Assembly (NCBI RefSeq): GCF_000968015.1
Contig: NZ_LACH01000053.1
Coordinates: 135,514-199,513, forward strand
Direction: 5' to 3'
Length of the DNA stretch: 64,000 nucleotides
From: Pseudomonas fluorescens
GTDB lineage: Bacteria > Pseudomonadota > Gammaproteobacteria > Pseudomonadales > Pseudomonadaceae
Part shown: one piece after another, positions 17,521-26,279 of the stretch
How the letters are laid out: each line of letters opens with the position of its first letter
Numbering within the stretch: position 1 is the first letter of the stretch
Notes under the pieces: model-generated
The model's database searches: none
Told to the model about the DNA's origin: nothing
Seen by the model: the letters and a program-made list of their open reading frames with translations, nothing else
Made by a program: the position numbers and the translations under genes

Positions 17521-18063
17521 ATGATGACTTCCGAACCAATTGCCTCCCCCTCGACGAGTATCGCGCCAGCCAACAATGTGCTGCTGATCGTCGATGCCGA
17601 ATCACTGCTTTCACGCTATTCGCAGCCCAGTACAGAGCCGCAAAACCCGACCAGGATTGAGGAAGGTTTCATCTTCGCCATCAGCGGCACAAAACAAACA
17701 CAAAGTACAATAAATGACAGCTTGATAATACTCTCCGCGAATAACAGCGAGAACTTCCACATCCGTGGCAGGACCATCAGCTTGCTCGCCGAACACAGCG
17801 TGGTGTTCTACGAGATGTCTGTAGGTGATGCCGGGGTCCTTTCACCGCCTGAACTGGTGGTCCACGCAAACCTGACAGTCCCCGCACCAAATCCCGAAGA
17901 CCCGACCCAACCAGACAGCCACACGGCCGATGATCATTATTGGCACTGCACGCAATTGGCGGCAGGGGTGGCGGCGTGCGAACTGAAATTCATGCTGATC
18001 AATAAAAGCTGCGAGGCATTGGGGTACTTCAGTTGGTCGGTGGACGTGAAGTTGGCGGAGTAA
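17521..18063 (+). CDS. AidA/PixA inclusion-body family protein (second copy)
   Basis: 180 residues. Shares the family plan with the gene before it: NNVLLIVDAESLLSRYS near the N terminus, VVFYEMSVGDAG in the middle, DDHYWHCTQL and a C-terminal LINKSCEALGYFSW. Identity with the first copy is clearly low, so the duplication is old. The N terminus carries about 15 extra Ser/Pro-rich residues. The ATG codons at 17521 and 17524 are both possible starts. Probably on the same transcript as the first copy. Confidence 0.85.
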   Translation: MMTSEPIASPSTSIAPANNVLLIVDAESLLSRYSQPSTEPQNPTRIEEGFIFAISGTKQTQSTINDSLIILSANNSENFHIRGRTISLLAEHSVVFYEMSVGDAGVLSPPELVVHANLTVPAPNPEDPTQPDSHTADDHYWHCTQLAAGVAACELKFMLINKSCEALGYFSWSVDVKLAE

Positions 18064-18074
18064 ATGGATGCCTG

Positions 18075-18303
18075 AAAACCGGCCCTTGAGGCTAATGCTG
18101 TTCACTTAAGACATTCAGTCAAGCAATAACCTGTGGCGAGGGGATTTATCCCCGTTCGGCTGCGAAGCAGTCGTAATCCAGACAACTTAGTCTGTCTGAA
18201 AAGACGCTGGGGCCGCTTCGCAGCCCAACGGGGATAAATCCCCTCGCCACAAATGTAGACGCCCGCGTTTAAGTAAACAGCATTAGCCTTAAAGGCCGGT
18301 TTT
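18075..18303. repeat. Nested long palindrome enclosing a REP element
   Basis: The outer arms 18075-18109 and 18269-18303 are inverted copies, 32 of 35 bases matching (starting AAAACCGGCC and ending GGCCGGTTTT). Between them sits an independent inverted repeat (18133-18250). A T run follows the right arm. The whole could fold into a single 230-nt cruciform or hairpin. It fills the gap between the aidA pair and the next gene and may act as terminator. Confidence 0.85.
18133..18250. repeat. Inverted repeat, GTGGCGAGGGGATTTATCCCC family
   Basis: GTGGCGAGGGGATTTATCCC at the left and its exact reverse complement at the right (ending CCCTCGCCAC), with GCTGCGAAGC / GCTTCGCAGC inner pairs. The only copy of this family in the window. 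Confidence 0.85.
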
Positions 18304-18384
18304 TTGAATATGGAAATGTAATTAGAATTTCCAACACGCCGTTGCTGTCTGAAATTCAGGCGCATCCCTATAAGGAACACGGCA

Positions 18385-18795
18385 ATGAAATTCGCAAAAG
18401 TCGCTCAGAAACTTGCCCTGTGGACGGGCAGCCCCAAGACGTTCATGGGGGCGATCATTCTGATTTTTTTGTGGGGGCTGAGTGGGCCGATTTTTCACTT
18501 CAACGACACCTGGCAACTGATCATCAATACGTCGACCACCATCATCACGTTCCTGATGGTGTTCCTGATCCAGAACACCCAGAACCGCGACACGGACATT
18601 TTGCATTTGAAGATCGATGAGTTGCTGCGGGTGACGAAGGATGCGCAGAACGCGATGCTGGGCCTCGAGGCGCTGGATCTCAAGCAGTTGGAAGCGCTGA
18701 GAAAGCAGTATCGGCAACTTGGCGAGGGCGAAACGGTTTCCGTGGACGGGACCGTCGTCGAGGAAAAAGGCAAACCGGATTTGAATCAATGCTGA
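18385..18795 (+). CDS. Low-affinity iron permease (Fet4) family membrane protein
   Basis: 136 residues, inner membrane. Two hydrophobic segments (about 21-40 and 45-63) enclose the pattern STTIITFLMVFLIQNTQNRD, the hallmark of the low-affinity iron permease family, followed by a soluble helix LKIDELLR. Bacterial members are short relatives of yeast Fet4; iron transport by them is not proven. Convergent with the DUF4142 gene. Confidence 0.85.
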   Translation: MKFAKVAQKLALWTGSPKTFMGAIILIFLWGLSGPIFHFNDTWQLIINTSTTIITFLMVFLIQNTQNRDTDILHLKIDELLRVTKDAQNAMLGLEALDLKQLEALRKQYRQLGEGETVSVDGTVVEEKGKPDLNQC

Positions 18796-18805
18796 TCAGG
18801 AAGTC

Positions 18806-18828
18806 GCGGGTGGCCCCAGACCACCCGC
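18806..18828. terminator. Hairpin between convergent genes
   Basis: GCGGGTGG (18806-18813) / CCACCCGC (18821-18828), perfect eight-pair stem, no clear T run on either side; probably serves both convergent genes. Confidence 0.55.
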
Positions 18829-18840
18829 GCACTCCGATGG

Positions 18841-19344
18841 CTAGCGACTGGCTTGCAGCGCCTTGGCCATTTGCAGGTGGTTCTGCAGTTTGGGCAATGT
18901 TTCTTCGGCGAAGGCTTTGATTTCAGGCACGTCGGTGGTCTGCGCAGCCTGTTGAAGCTGTTCGATGGCTTCCTGGGTGGTTTTCACCTGACTGGCCGCG
19001 TAGGCCTGGTCAAAGCTCGCGTCGTCCTGAACTTGCGGCATCAAGGCTTTGGCTTTATCGACGACCTCTTCGCGCGGGGCCACTGGCAAATCCAGCTGCT
19101 TGGCGATTTTCGCCAGGTGCTGGTTGGCGGTGGTGCGGTCGTTGATGACGACGATGGTGTAGTCCTTGACCTCTTTGGATTCGGTTTTCTGGTGCGCCAG
19201 GCGGCTGGCCTCAATATCGGCCATGCCTTTGGCCGACGCATCGTTAATGAATTCGGCGGGGGACTGGGCAAAGGCGCTGCTGGCGCACAGGCCCAGCAAC
19301 GTGGCAAAACTGGCATTGCGTAATCGGGTGGCCATCCGGCTCAT
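18841..19344 (-). CDS. Exported DUF4142 protein
   Basis: 167 residues. A signal peptide ends near SSAFAQ (about residue 26), so the protein is periplasmic. The rest is an all-alpha ferritin-like four-helix domain of the DUF4142 family: EFINDASAKGMADIEASRLA, then AHQKTESKEVKDYTIVVIND and a C-terminal helical part. Family function is not known; members are often near stress genes. The next minus-strand gene upstream (KGG protein) ends in its own terminator, so this gene has its own promoter. Confidence 0.85.
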   Translation of the reverse strand: MSRMATRLRNASFATLLGLCASSAFAQSPAEFINDASAKGMADIEASRLAHQKTESKEVKDYTIVVINDRTTANQHLAKIAKQLDLPVAPREEVVDKAKALMPQVQDDASFDQAYAASQVKTTQEAIEQLQQAAQTTDVPEIKAFAEETLPKLQNHLQMAKALQASR

Positions 19345-19360
19345 GGTCGCGCCCTCCTCG

Positions 19361-19391
19361 TAAAAAATTCAAACGGGAGCTTACGCTCCCG
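19361..19391 (-). terminator. Rho-independent terminator after the KGG gene
   Basis: Minus-strand hairpin CGGGAGC-GTAA-GCTCCCG (19374-19391) followed by TTTGAATTTTTT. Lies between the KGG gene and the DUF4142 gene. Confidence 0.8.
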
Positions 19392-19417
19392 CCTCTCAAT
19401 CAAAACTACGTTCACCG

Positions 19418-19576
19418 CTACTTCGATTTCTGACCACCTTTGCGGCCCATATCGGGTTTCGCAGGGTCTTTATCGACAGTCGTGGTGGTAGTTTTCCCAC
19501 CTTTGCGACCGGCTTCAGACGCCTTCGTTCGATCGTTGGCGAAGTTTCCCGAGTTCGAGTTTCTTGAATTAGGCAT
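19418..19576 (-). CDS. 52-residue KGG-repeat stress-type protein
   Basis: Found by reading the minus strand; RBS AGAGGT lies upstream. The protein begins MPNSRNSNSGNF and contains two GRKGG repeats: SEAGRKGGKTTTTT and DMGRKGGQKSK. That is the pattern of the stress-induced KGG family (related to fungal conidiation protein 10): small, very hydrophilic, disordered and rich in Gly, Lys and Ser. Such proteins accumulate in stationary phase or drying; the molecular role is unknown. It has its own terminator. Confidence 0.85.
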   Translation of the reverse strand: MPNSRNSNSGNFANDRTKASEAGRKGGKTTTTTVDKDPAKPDMGRKGGQKSK

Positions 19577-19693
19577 GATTCTCTACCTCTTGGTAATGAT
19601 CGCGGCGAGCAGGAGCCCGCATAGAATCAGAATTTCGATCACCGCAAAGGTTTAGAAAAGTTGAAATCGCCGCGACGAACGGTGGCAGATTTT

Positions 19694-21043
19694 TCAGGCC
19701 CCGAGGCGTTGGTGATGTTGGCGCTTGGCGGCGTACATGGCTTCATCGGCGTGCCGGAACAACTGATTTTCTTCAGTGCCGTGGTCGGGGTATTGCGCAA
19801 CGCCGATGCTCGTCTGAATGATCAGGCTGTGGCCGTCCAGACGCAGGGGTTGAGCCAGCACCTGTCGGATTTTTCCCGCCACGATGTCGGCGTCTTCCGA
19901 GGCGTGGATGCTGTGCAACAACACTACAAACTCATCACCGCCGATGCGCGCCACCGTGTCGGTTTCGCGCACGCAGCCTTTGAGCCGATTGGCGACCGCT
20001 TGCAGCAGCATGTCGCCGACCGTATGACCGTGGGTGTCGTTGACTTGCTTGAAGCGGTCGAGGTCGACGTACAGCAGTGCCATTCGGCCGGAGTCCGCCC
20101 GCGCCAGCTTCAGTGAGTCTTTAAGCCGGTCACGCAGCAAATCTCGGTTGGCCAGTTGAGTCAGTGGGTCGTACTGGGCCATGCGCTGCAGTCTGGCATG
20201 CAATTGCTTGCGCTCAATCGCGGTGGCGACCTGGGCGCAAACGTATTGCAGCAGCTCCTTGTCCTGTTCGGTGTAGCGCTCACCACCGGGCACGCTTTTA
20301 ACGATCAGCGCACCGATGGTTCCGTTTTGTGAACTCAACGGCACACCCAGCCAGCAGGGTGAATGCTGACCCGCGACCAGCGCCTCAAACCCTTCCGGCA
20401 AATTGTCCTGATCCGGGGTCAGCAGAATCGGCTGGCCGCTGCGAATGACCTCGGCGCAGAGACGGCCGGTGATCGTTCCGGGCTGCTCGGGTCGCAGCTC
20501 CAGGTCGTCCACGTGATAAGGGAAATTCAGCTGTGCACAGTGCTCGTCATACAGCGCCACGGAGAAATTCAGCGCCGGCAGCCATTCACCGATGATCAAA
20601 TGGATGCGTTTGAACAACGCCAACAAGTCTTCCGCCGCGTGGGCCGCTTCGGAGATCGCATACAACGCCGCTTGTCGGGATTCCGCCTGCTTGCGTTCAG
20701 TGATGTCACGTGCCACGGCGATGCGCAGCTGGTCGACCTCAGACCAGCGCGCCGACCAGAGGATGTGCGCCACCCGGCCATCTTTGCGCAGATAGCGGTT
20801 TTCGAAGTTGAGCTTGGGGTCGTCGCCCATGATTTCCCGTGCGGCATCGAGGGTGCGCTGTCGATCGGCGGGATGCACCAGGTCGATCATCGGCTGGCCG
20901 ATCAGCTCTTCGGGGGTATAACCGAAAATACGTTCGCAGGCCGCGCTGACAAATACGAAGCGACCTTGTTTGTCGACCGCACAGACGGCGTCCAGCAAGA
21001 GATCGATGAAGCTCGCCAACGGCGCGGAATTTCTGGTTGCCAT
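19694..21043 (-). CDS. PAS-GAF diguanylate cyclase
   Basis: 449 residues from the ATG at 21043, soluble. Order: PAS domain (about 10-130, CERIFGYTPEELIGQPMIDL and RDITERKQAE), GAF domain (about 140-280) and C-terminal GGDEF domain with RIGGDEFVVLL. The I-site RETD lies five residues before GGDEF, so product inhibition is likely. It makes cyclic di-GMP in response to a cytosolic signal bound by PAS or GAF. No RBS is convincing; the frame is open to 21100 with an alternative ATG at 21097. Monocistronic. Confidence 0.88.
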   Translation of the reverse strand: MATRNSAPLASFIDLLLDAVCAVDKQGRFVFVSAACERIFGYTPEELIGQPMIDLVHPADRQRTLDAAREIMGDDPKLNFENRYLRKDGRVAHILWSARWSEVDQLRIAVARDITERKQAESRQAALYAISEAAHAAEDLLALFKRIHLIIGEWLPALNFSVALYDEHCAQLNFPYHVDDLELRPEQPGTITGRLCAEVIRSGQPILLTPDQDNLPEGFEALVAGQHSPCWLGVPLSSQNGTIGALIVKSVPGGERYTEQDKELLQYVCAQVATAIERKQLHARLQRMAQYDPLTQLANRDLLRDRLKDSLKLARADSGRMALLYVDLDRFKQVNDTHGHTVGDMLLQAVANRLKGCVRETDTVARIGGDEFVVLLHSIHASEDADIVAGKIRQVLAQPLRLDGHSLIIQTSIGVAQYPDHGTEENQLFRHADEAMYAAKRQHHQRLGA

Positions 21044-21128
21044 AGTGCGGTGAGCGTGTCCGGACAATGCAGCAATAAAGAACCTTCCCTGCCCCATCAA
21101 TACAACTGACGCGTCACTGCGATCAGCC

Positions 21129-21767
21129 TCACGCCTTGTTCGTCACCAGCCCCGGCAATGCATGCGCCAGGGCGTTGATGGCGAAACCGATAAACATCAC
21201 CCCACACAACCGGGTGATCAACAGCTCATGACGCTGGTACAAGCTGCGCACCTGCCGCGCACCGACAATGCCAATGAGGATAGCGTAGGCCATCAGGCCA
21301 CCGACGAAGCTCAGGACAATCAGCCACGGCAGCATCGACCAGTGCAGCAATTCGGCACGGCTGGACAGCAACGCCGTAAAAGTCGCTACCGCCACCGGGT
21401 AAGCCTTCGGATTGGTCAGGCCAAACAGAATGCCGTGCCAGAACGGCTGCCGCGCCGGGCCCTGTGGCGCTTCGACACTGCTGCGACGGGCACGAACCGC
21501 GCGCAGGCCGAGCCAAAACAGGTACAGCCCGCTGAGTACTCCCAGCACATCGAACGCGGTACTGCCGATTTCCCGCGCACCGACAATCGCAATCAGCGCG
21601 GTGCTGCACCAGACCACATCCCCCAGCAAATGCCCGCAGAGAAATCCCGCCCCGGCCCGCCGACCACGCGCCGCACCAATGCCGAACACCGCCAACACAC
21701 CCGGCCCCGGCGTGATGCCGTAAATAAAGCCCGAGGCGAGAACAGCCATTAGCAGCGATGGGGTCAT
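21129..21767 (-). CDS. LysE/RhtB-family amino acid exporter
   Basis: 212 residues, about six membrane helices. The N terminus carries the LysE/RhtB signature (FIYGITPGPGVLAVFGIG), followed by GHLLGDVVW, a mid-protein basic loop near residues 110-120, and NPKAYPVAVATF. Exports amino acids or related metabolites; the substrate cannot be told. Runs in the same direction as the neighbouring fosA gene, 62 bases apart. Confidence 0.87.
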   Translation of the reverse strand: MTPSLLMAVLASGFIYGITPGPGVLAVFGIGAARGRRAGAGFLCGHLLGDVVWCSTALIAIVGAREIGSTAFDVLGVLSGLYLFWLGLRAVRARRSSVEAPQGPARQPFWHGILFGLTNPKAYPVAVATFTALLSSRAELLHWSMLPWLIVLSFVGGLMAYAILIGIVGARQVRSLYQRHELLITRLCGVMFIGFAINALAHALPGLVTNKA

Positions 21768-21829
21768 TGGAAGTCCTGTTGAGCCGGGTTGAATGCACGC
21801 AAGTCTATCTCAGGTCCCCGGAACCTGAC

Positions 21830-22246
21830 TTACAGATCGTCGAAGAACTTAATTCCCGCATAGGGCTGCTGCCGACAGGCCGTCAGTCGTGACGAAAGAT
21901 CGCCAACATGGGCTTCGAGCTTGTGCCCGTCTGGGTCGAGGAAATAGAACGATGCGCCTTCGCTCCGGTTATCACGCCATTCCTGGACGTTGGATGATCG
22001 CAGGCGTTCGACGAACAGCGGGAAATTCGATGCACTGATACCGAAGGCGTAATGGGTGTAGTCGGCGGCGGGTTCGGATTTGCGCAGTAGATCGAGGGAA
22101 AGGCACAACCACAGACCCGGCAGCGAGAGATAGGCGCCGGTGTCCCACGTGGCTTCAAGCTGAAGTTGCAGCAGATCGTGATAGAACGCCACGCTGCGGT
22201 TCAAGTCGGTGACGGCGAGGGTCAGGTGGTTGAGGCCCGTGAGCAT
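21830..22246 (-). CDS. fosA: Fosfomycin resistance glutathione transferase FosA
   Basis: 138 residues, VOC fold, cytoplasmic, Mn-dependent. Adds glutathione to fosfomycin and opens its epoxide. Recognised by the start MLTGLNHLTLAV and the segment SFYFLDPDGHKLEAHVGDL. Metal ligands His7, His65 and Glu111 are present, corresponding to the Pseudomonas aeruginosa chromosomal enzyme; the substrate-site WLCLS is also there. Chromosomal fosA of this type is normal for the genus. Lies just downstream of a LysR gene (eight bases), perhaps on the same transcript. Confidence 0.92.
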   Translation of the reverse strand: MLTGLNHLTLAVTDLNRSVAFYHDLLQLQLEATWDTGAYLSLPGLWLCLSLDLLRKSEPAADYTHYAFGISASNFPLFVERLRSSNVQEWRDNRSEGASFYFLDPDGHKLEAHVGDLSSRLTACRQQPYAGIKFFDDL

Positions 22247-22254
22247 TTTTTACC

Positions 22255-23196
22255 TCAATCGCTAATTGATGAGCCCGTGGTTTGGTCGCCACGCACTATC
22301 CCCTCCCCAATCCGCCCATTCAACCAGTTCAACGCCTGATCCCCGCCCCGTCGCTTGTGCCAAACCAGCACAAACGTAAACGACGGAATATGAAACGGCG
22401 GCGGGACCACGATCAACGCCTGTTCATCGATTTTGAGCAACCCTCGGGAAGCGACGGTGAGGATCAGGTCTGTGCCGCTGATGAACTCCGGGGCGACGCT
22501 CCAGTGCGGCAGGCTGATCGCCACGCGACGGCGTTCACGCAGGGCGGTCAGGGCCCGTTCGATTTCCGGGGTGCCGCTGCCGCGCATTTCCAGCAGGACG
22601 TGGGGTCGGGCGAGGTAGGTCGGCAGGTCGAGCACGCCATCAGCGGACAGGCTGTTGCGGTCGACCAGACAGGCGTAGTGCTCTTCGAACAGCGGGGTGC
22701 TGCGCAACTCGTTCGGCAATTCTGGAAAGACGCCTGCCGCCACGTCGATGTCGCCGTTGAGCACTCCCTCGAGCATACCTTCGCGGCTGGCATGGCTGAT
22801 TTGCAGATCGATGCCCGGTGCTTCCCGGCGCAAGGTCCGTATCAACCCGGGGAGGACGATTGCAGCGCCATAGTCAGACATCGCCAGTCGAAACGTGCGC
22901 TTGGCGGTGACCGGATCGAAGGTATTCGGTGCCAGCAGCGATTGCACCTGAGCGAGGGCTTCGGCCAACGGAGCCATCAACTCCAGGGCTCGCGGGGTTG
23001 GCACGAGGCCGGCGCCCGCCCGGACCAACAAAGGATCGCCGAGCAGATCCCGCAACCGCGCCAAGGCATGACTGACGGCCGGCTGACTCAGGTGCAGGCG
23101 CTCGGCGGCACGGGTCACGTGTTGCTCGCTGAGCAAGGCGTCGAGAATCACCAGCAAATTGAGGTCGACGCGCCGAAGATCATTCATCTTATGCAT
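22255..23196 (-). CDS. LysR-family transcriptional regulator
   Basis: 313 residues. N-terminal winged helix (RVDLNLLVILDALLSEQHVT through LSQPAVSHALARLRDLLGD, residues about 7-60), then the substrate-binding co-inducer domain. Two start codons: ATG 23196 or the ATG three codons later (23187). Divergent from the YdcZ-type transporter gene, sharing a 77-base intergenic region, so it probably controls that gene. Followed by fosA on the same strand. Confidence 0.88.
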   Translation of the reverse strand: MHKMNDLRRVDLNLLVILDALLSEQHVTRAAERLHLSQPAVSHALARLRDLLGDPLLVRAGAGLVPTPRALELMAPLAEALAQVQSLLAPNTFDPVTAKRTFRLAMSDYGAAIVLPGLIRTLRREAPGIDLQISHASREGMLEGVLNGDIDVAAGVFPELPNELRSTPLFEEHYACLVDRNSLSADGVLDLPTYLARPHVLLEMRGSGTPEIERALTALRERRRVAISLPHWSVAPEFISGTDLILTVASRGLLKIDEQALIVVPPPFHIPSFTFVLVWHKRRGGDQALNWLNGRIGEGIVRGDQTTGSSISD

Positions 23197-23273
23197 GTTC
23201 TGGATAGCTATTTGGAATTTAAATCTGCACGACGAATACTCTAGAGTCCAGCAAAACCTGTTGGAGAATCTTC

Positions 23274-23759
23274 ATGAGTACGTTGCATTGGGCCGGGCTG
23301 TTGCTGCTGGCCGTGATAGCCGGGGCGGTGGTGCCTTTTCAAAGCGCAATCAACGCCAACCTCGGGCGCGGTTTGGGCCATCCGTTGTGGGCGACCCTCG
23401 CGTCGTTGTTGGTGAGTATTGTGGTGTTGTTGCCGGTTATGTTGGCGCTGCGTTTGCCGTTGCCGTCGCTGGCGTTCATCAGCAAGGCGCCGCTGTGGAT
23501 GTGGGCCGGTGGCGCGTTTGGGGTGTGCTTTATTTCGTTGGCGCTGATGTTGCTGCCCAAACTCGGGGCATCGGGGTTTATTGCGTTGGCGCTGGCGGGA
23601 CAGGTGGTGGCGTCGCTGGTGCTGGATCACTTCGGGTGGTTTGGGTTGGTGGAGCGGGAGATGACGTTGCCGCGGGTGTTTGGGGCGGTGTTGTTGATAG
23701 CAGGCGTGGCGTTGATTCAGTTCAGTGCCACACCAGTCAAAGGGGTGATCACGACTTAA
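23274..23759 (+). CDS. YdcZ-family (DUF606) membrane transporter
   Basis: 161 residues, five hydrophobic segments, drug/metabolite transporter superfamily. The first helix contains AGAVVPFQSAINANLGRGLG, typical of YdcZ proteins, followed by FGVCFISLALMLLPKLGAS and the final helix VFGAVLLIAGVALIQF. RBS TGGAG. Substrate unknown. Shares its control region with the divergent LysR gene. Confidence 0.85.
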   Translation: MSTLHWAGLLLLAVIAGAVVPFQSAINANLGRGLGHPLWATLASLLVSIVVLLPVMLALRLPLPSLAFISKAPLWMWAGGAFGVCFISLALMLLPKLGASGFIALALAGQVVASLVLDHFGWFGLVEREMTLPRVFGAVLLIAGVALIQFSATPVKGVITT

Positions 23760-23760
23760 A

Positions 23761-23837
23761 GATCAAAAGATCGCAGGCTGCGCCAGCTCCTACAGGGATG
23801 CGTGGTCCATGTAGGAGCTGGGGTAGCCTGCGGCCTT
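23761..23837. repeat. REP-type pair (GGAGCTGCC family)
   Basis: AGCTCCTACAGG on the left and CATGTAGGAGCTGG on the right, with outer GATCGCAGGCTG / TAGCCTGCGGCC pairs; degenerate copy. Lies in the 78-base gap before a convergent MFS gene. Confidence 0.7.
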
Positions 23838-25169
23838 TTAAAACTTGTCGAGTGTGCGCAGCTTCTGCGGCAACCCCCACAGCAGCAGCGCGACGGCGAT
23901 CAGCGCAGCGACGCCGATGACATACAGTGCCGGCGTGGTGCTGCCCGTCAGGTCTTTGACCCGCCCCACCATCACCGGGCTGACAATGCCGCCGAACTGG
24001 CCGAGGGTGTTGATCACTGCAATCCCGCCAGCAGCCCCTGCGCCAGCACCGGCCAGCAGTTTGGGCGGCAGGGTCCAGAAACTCGGGATGGAGGCGATGA
24101 TCCCGGCACCGAGCAAGCCCAGCGCGACAATCAGGAAGGTCGTGTGGTTAGCGAAAATCCCCGCGCAGAAGAACCCCACCGCGCCCACCGCAACCAGACC
24201 TGCGACAAACTTGCGCCGTTCACCGGTCGCGTCGGACAACCGCCCGATCACCACCATGCTGATCGCGCCGCAGATGTAAGGGATGGCGGTCAGCAAACCA
24301 ATCATCACCGGGCTCTCGGTGCCGGCGCTGCGAATCAGTTGCGGGGCCCAGAAGTTCAAGCCGTAGGACGCCACCTGAATCAGGAAGTAGATCAGCCCGA
24401 GGGTCAGGAAACCCGGAATCCGCAGTGCGGCGAGCAAAGAGCCGCCACTCTTGTGCGGTTCATGGTGAGCGATACGGCTGGCCAGCAGCGTTTTCTCCGA
24501 TGGCGTCAGCCAATGGGCGTCTTCGATGCGGTCCTTGAGCAACGTCAGCACCAGCAAGCCGAGGCCAATGCAAGGCACGCCGCCCAGCAGAAACAGCCAG
24601 TGCCAGCCGCGCATATCCATAAAGCCGTCGAGGTGTTGCAACACCAGCCCTGAGAACGGTGCGCCGACCAGGCCGGCAAACGCCGACGACAGAAACAACA
24701 TCGAAGTAATGCGTCCGCGATAGTGCTGCGGGAACCACAGCGTCAGGTAATACAGGACTCCCGGCGCAAAACCGGCCTCCATCGCGCCAATCACAAAGCG
24801 CAGCGCGTAGAACTGCCATTCGCTATTGACGAAGACCATGGCCGCAGTAGCGAGGCCCCAGGACATCATGATCCGGGCGATCCAGCGCCGGGCGCCGACC
24901 TTGTACAGCATCATGTTGCTCGGCACTTCGAAGATCACGTAACCGACCACGAACAACCCGGCGCCGAGGCCGTAAGCGGTGTCGCTCAGGCTCAGGTCGG
25001 TCTGCAACTGGAACTTGGCGAAGCTGATATTGATGCGGTCGAAAAACGCGAACAGGTAGCAGACCATGATCAACGGCATCAGACGCCAGGCGACTTTGCT
25101 GACCAGGGCTTTTTCTTCGTCGTGGCTAACGGACGGGCTCGCGCCCGCCTCCAGTACATTAAGGCTCAT
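23838..25169 (-). CDS. MFS transporter, anion:cation symporter family
   Basis: 443 residues, twelve predicted helices with a polar central loop. The start LMPLIMVCYLFAFFDRINI and the motif GRLSDATGERRKF in the second half mark the ACS family, which imports organic anions such as tartrate, phthalate and galactarate analogues. It lies downstream of the CaiB and HMG-CoA-lyase genes, separated by a REP element (183-base gap), so it is a candidate importer for their substrate. RBS GGAG. Confidence 0.87.
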   Translation of the reverse strand: MSLNVLEAGASPSVSHDEEKALVSKVAWRLMPLIMVCYLFAFFDRINISFAKFQLQTDLSLSDTAYGLGAGLFVVGYVIFEVPSNMMLYKVGARRWIARIMMSWGLATAAMVFVNSEWQFYALRFVIGAMEAGFAPGVLYYLTLWFPQHYRGRITSMLFLSSAFAGLVGAPFSGLVLQHLDGFMDMRGWHWLFLLGGVPCIGLGLLVLTLLKDRIEDAHWLTPSEKTLLASRIAHHEPHKSGGSLLAALRIPGFLTLGLIYFLIQVASYGLNFWAPQLIRSAGTESPVMIGLLTAIPYICGAISMVVIGRLSDATGERRKFVAGLVAVGAVGFFCAGIFANHTTFLIVALGLLGAGIIASIPSFWTLPPKLLAGAGAGAAGGIAVINTLGQFGGIVSPVMVGRVKDLTGSTTPALYVIGVAALIAVALLLWGLPQKLRTLDKF

Positions 25170-25247
25170 GATGGTTCTCCAGGCGGACTGCCCGTGGGTG
25201 TCCGATTGTTTTTGTTGTCTGGTTGAGAGGCTTTGTGGACGCTTTTA

Positions 25248-25340
25248 CTGTAGGAGTGAGCCTGCTCGCGATGACGGAGTCATATCCGACATCGCATGAA
25301 CTGACCCACCGCTATCGCGAGCAGGCTCGCTCCCACAGGG
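25248..25340. repeat. REP-type inverted repeat pair
   Basis: CTGTAGGAGTGAGCCTGCTC and its mate CGAGCAGGCTCGCTCCCACAG face each other, with GCGATG / CTATCGC ends. Same family as the other GAGC-type repeats in the window. Between MFS and HMG-CoA lyase genes. Confidence 0.8.
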
Positions 25341-25352
25341 ATTTGTGTTGAG

Positions 25353-26279
25353 TCAGGATGGCGTCGGATGCAGATCGCAATTGCGTCCGGCCTTGGCCAG
25401 CTGACCGGGCACTTCGTGGCCCAGCAGCGCGGGTAATCGTCGCGACAATTGCAGTAACAACGGCAGATCGATGCCGGTATGAACGCCGATCTCATCGCAC
25501 AGGTTGACCAAATCTTCGGTGCAAATATTGCCCGAGGCGCCCGGCGCGAACGGGCAACCGCCGAGCCCGCCGAGTGCCGCGTCGAAGCGTCGGGCACCGG
25601 CCTCATAAGCGGCCAGCACGTTGCACAGACCCAGCCCGCGAGTGTTGTGGAAATGCAGGGTCAGATCAGCCGGCGAAACTCGTTGCAAGACCCGCCGCAC
25701 CAGACGATCAACCTGCCGCGGATTGGCCATGCCAGTAGTGTCGGCCAAGGTAATGCCCTGAATCCCGAGTTCCTGATAAGCCTCGACGATTTGCAGCACG
25801 CGATCCTCGTCGATCTTGCCTTCAAACGGACAGCCGAAAGTAGTGGCGATGCTGCCGTTGAGTCGCACCTTCGTCCCTTGAACGTACTGCACGATCTCGC
25901 CGAACGCGGCCAATGAGGCTTCGCAACGCATGCGCATGTTGGCCAGGTTGTGGGTCTGGCTGGCGGACATCACCAGATTCAACTCGTCGGCCCTCGTCGC
26001 CAGCGCCCGTTGCGCGCCTTTCAGGTTGGGGATCAACGCGACGTAGATCACCCCCGATTGCCGGGCGATGCCCTTGAACACCAGCTCACCATCGCGCAGC
26101 GCCGGAATCGCCTTGGGGGAAACGAACGAGCCGGCTTCGATGCGGCTGAAACCGGCCAGCGACAGCTGATCGATCAAGGCAATCTTGTCGACGGTTTCGA
26201 CCCACGTCGGCTCGATCTGCAAGCCGTCGCGGGGGGAGACTTCCTGAACAATCAGGGTCTCGGAAAAATCAGTGATCAT
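25353..26279 (-). CDS. mvaB: Hydroxymethylglutaryl-CoA lyase family enzyme
   Basis: 308 residues, DRE-TIM metallolyase. The N-terminal SPRDGLQ carries the metal/substrate site, and the C-terminal signature GGLGGCPFAPGASGN holds the active-site Cys and the mobile loop. Family members split HMG-CoA into acetyl-CoA and acetoacetate, or citramalyl-CoA-type substrates. The start overlaps the CaiB stop by ATGA, so it is translationally coupled to the CoA-transferase. The pair suggests activation and cleavage of an exogenous dicarboxylate rather than leucine breakdown. Confidence 0.88.
   Translation of the reverse strand: MITDFSETLIVQEVSPRDGLQIEPTWVETVDKIALIDQLSLAGFSRIEAGSFVSPKAIPALRDGELVFKGIARQSGVIYVALIPNLKGAQRALATRADELNLVMSASQTHNLANMRMRCEASLAAFGEIVQYVQGTKVRLNGSIATTFGCPFEGKIDEDRVLQIVEAYQELGIQGITLADTTGMANPRQVDRLVRRVLQRVSPADLTLHFHNTRGLGLCNVLAAYEAGARRFDAALGGLGGCPFAPGASGNICTEDLVNLCDEIGVHTGIDLPLLLQLSRRLPALLGHEVPGQLAKAGRNCDLHPTPS

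Noticed and set aside
18133..18250. CRISPR-like repeats
   Set aside because: The repeats are palindromic pairs without regular spacers or cas genes.
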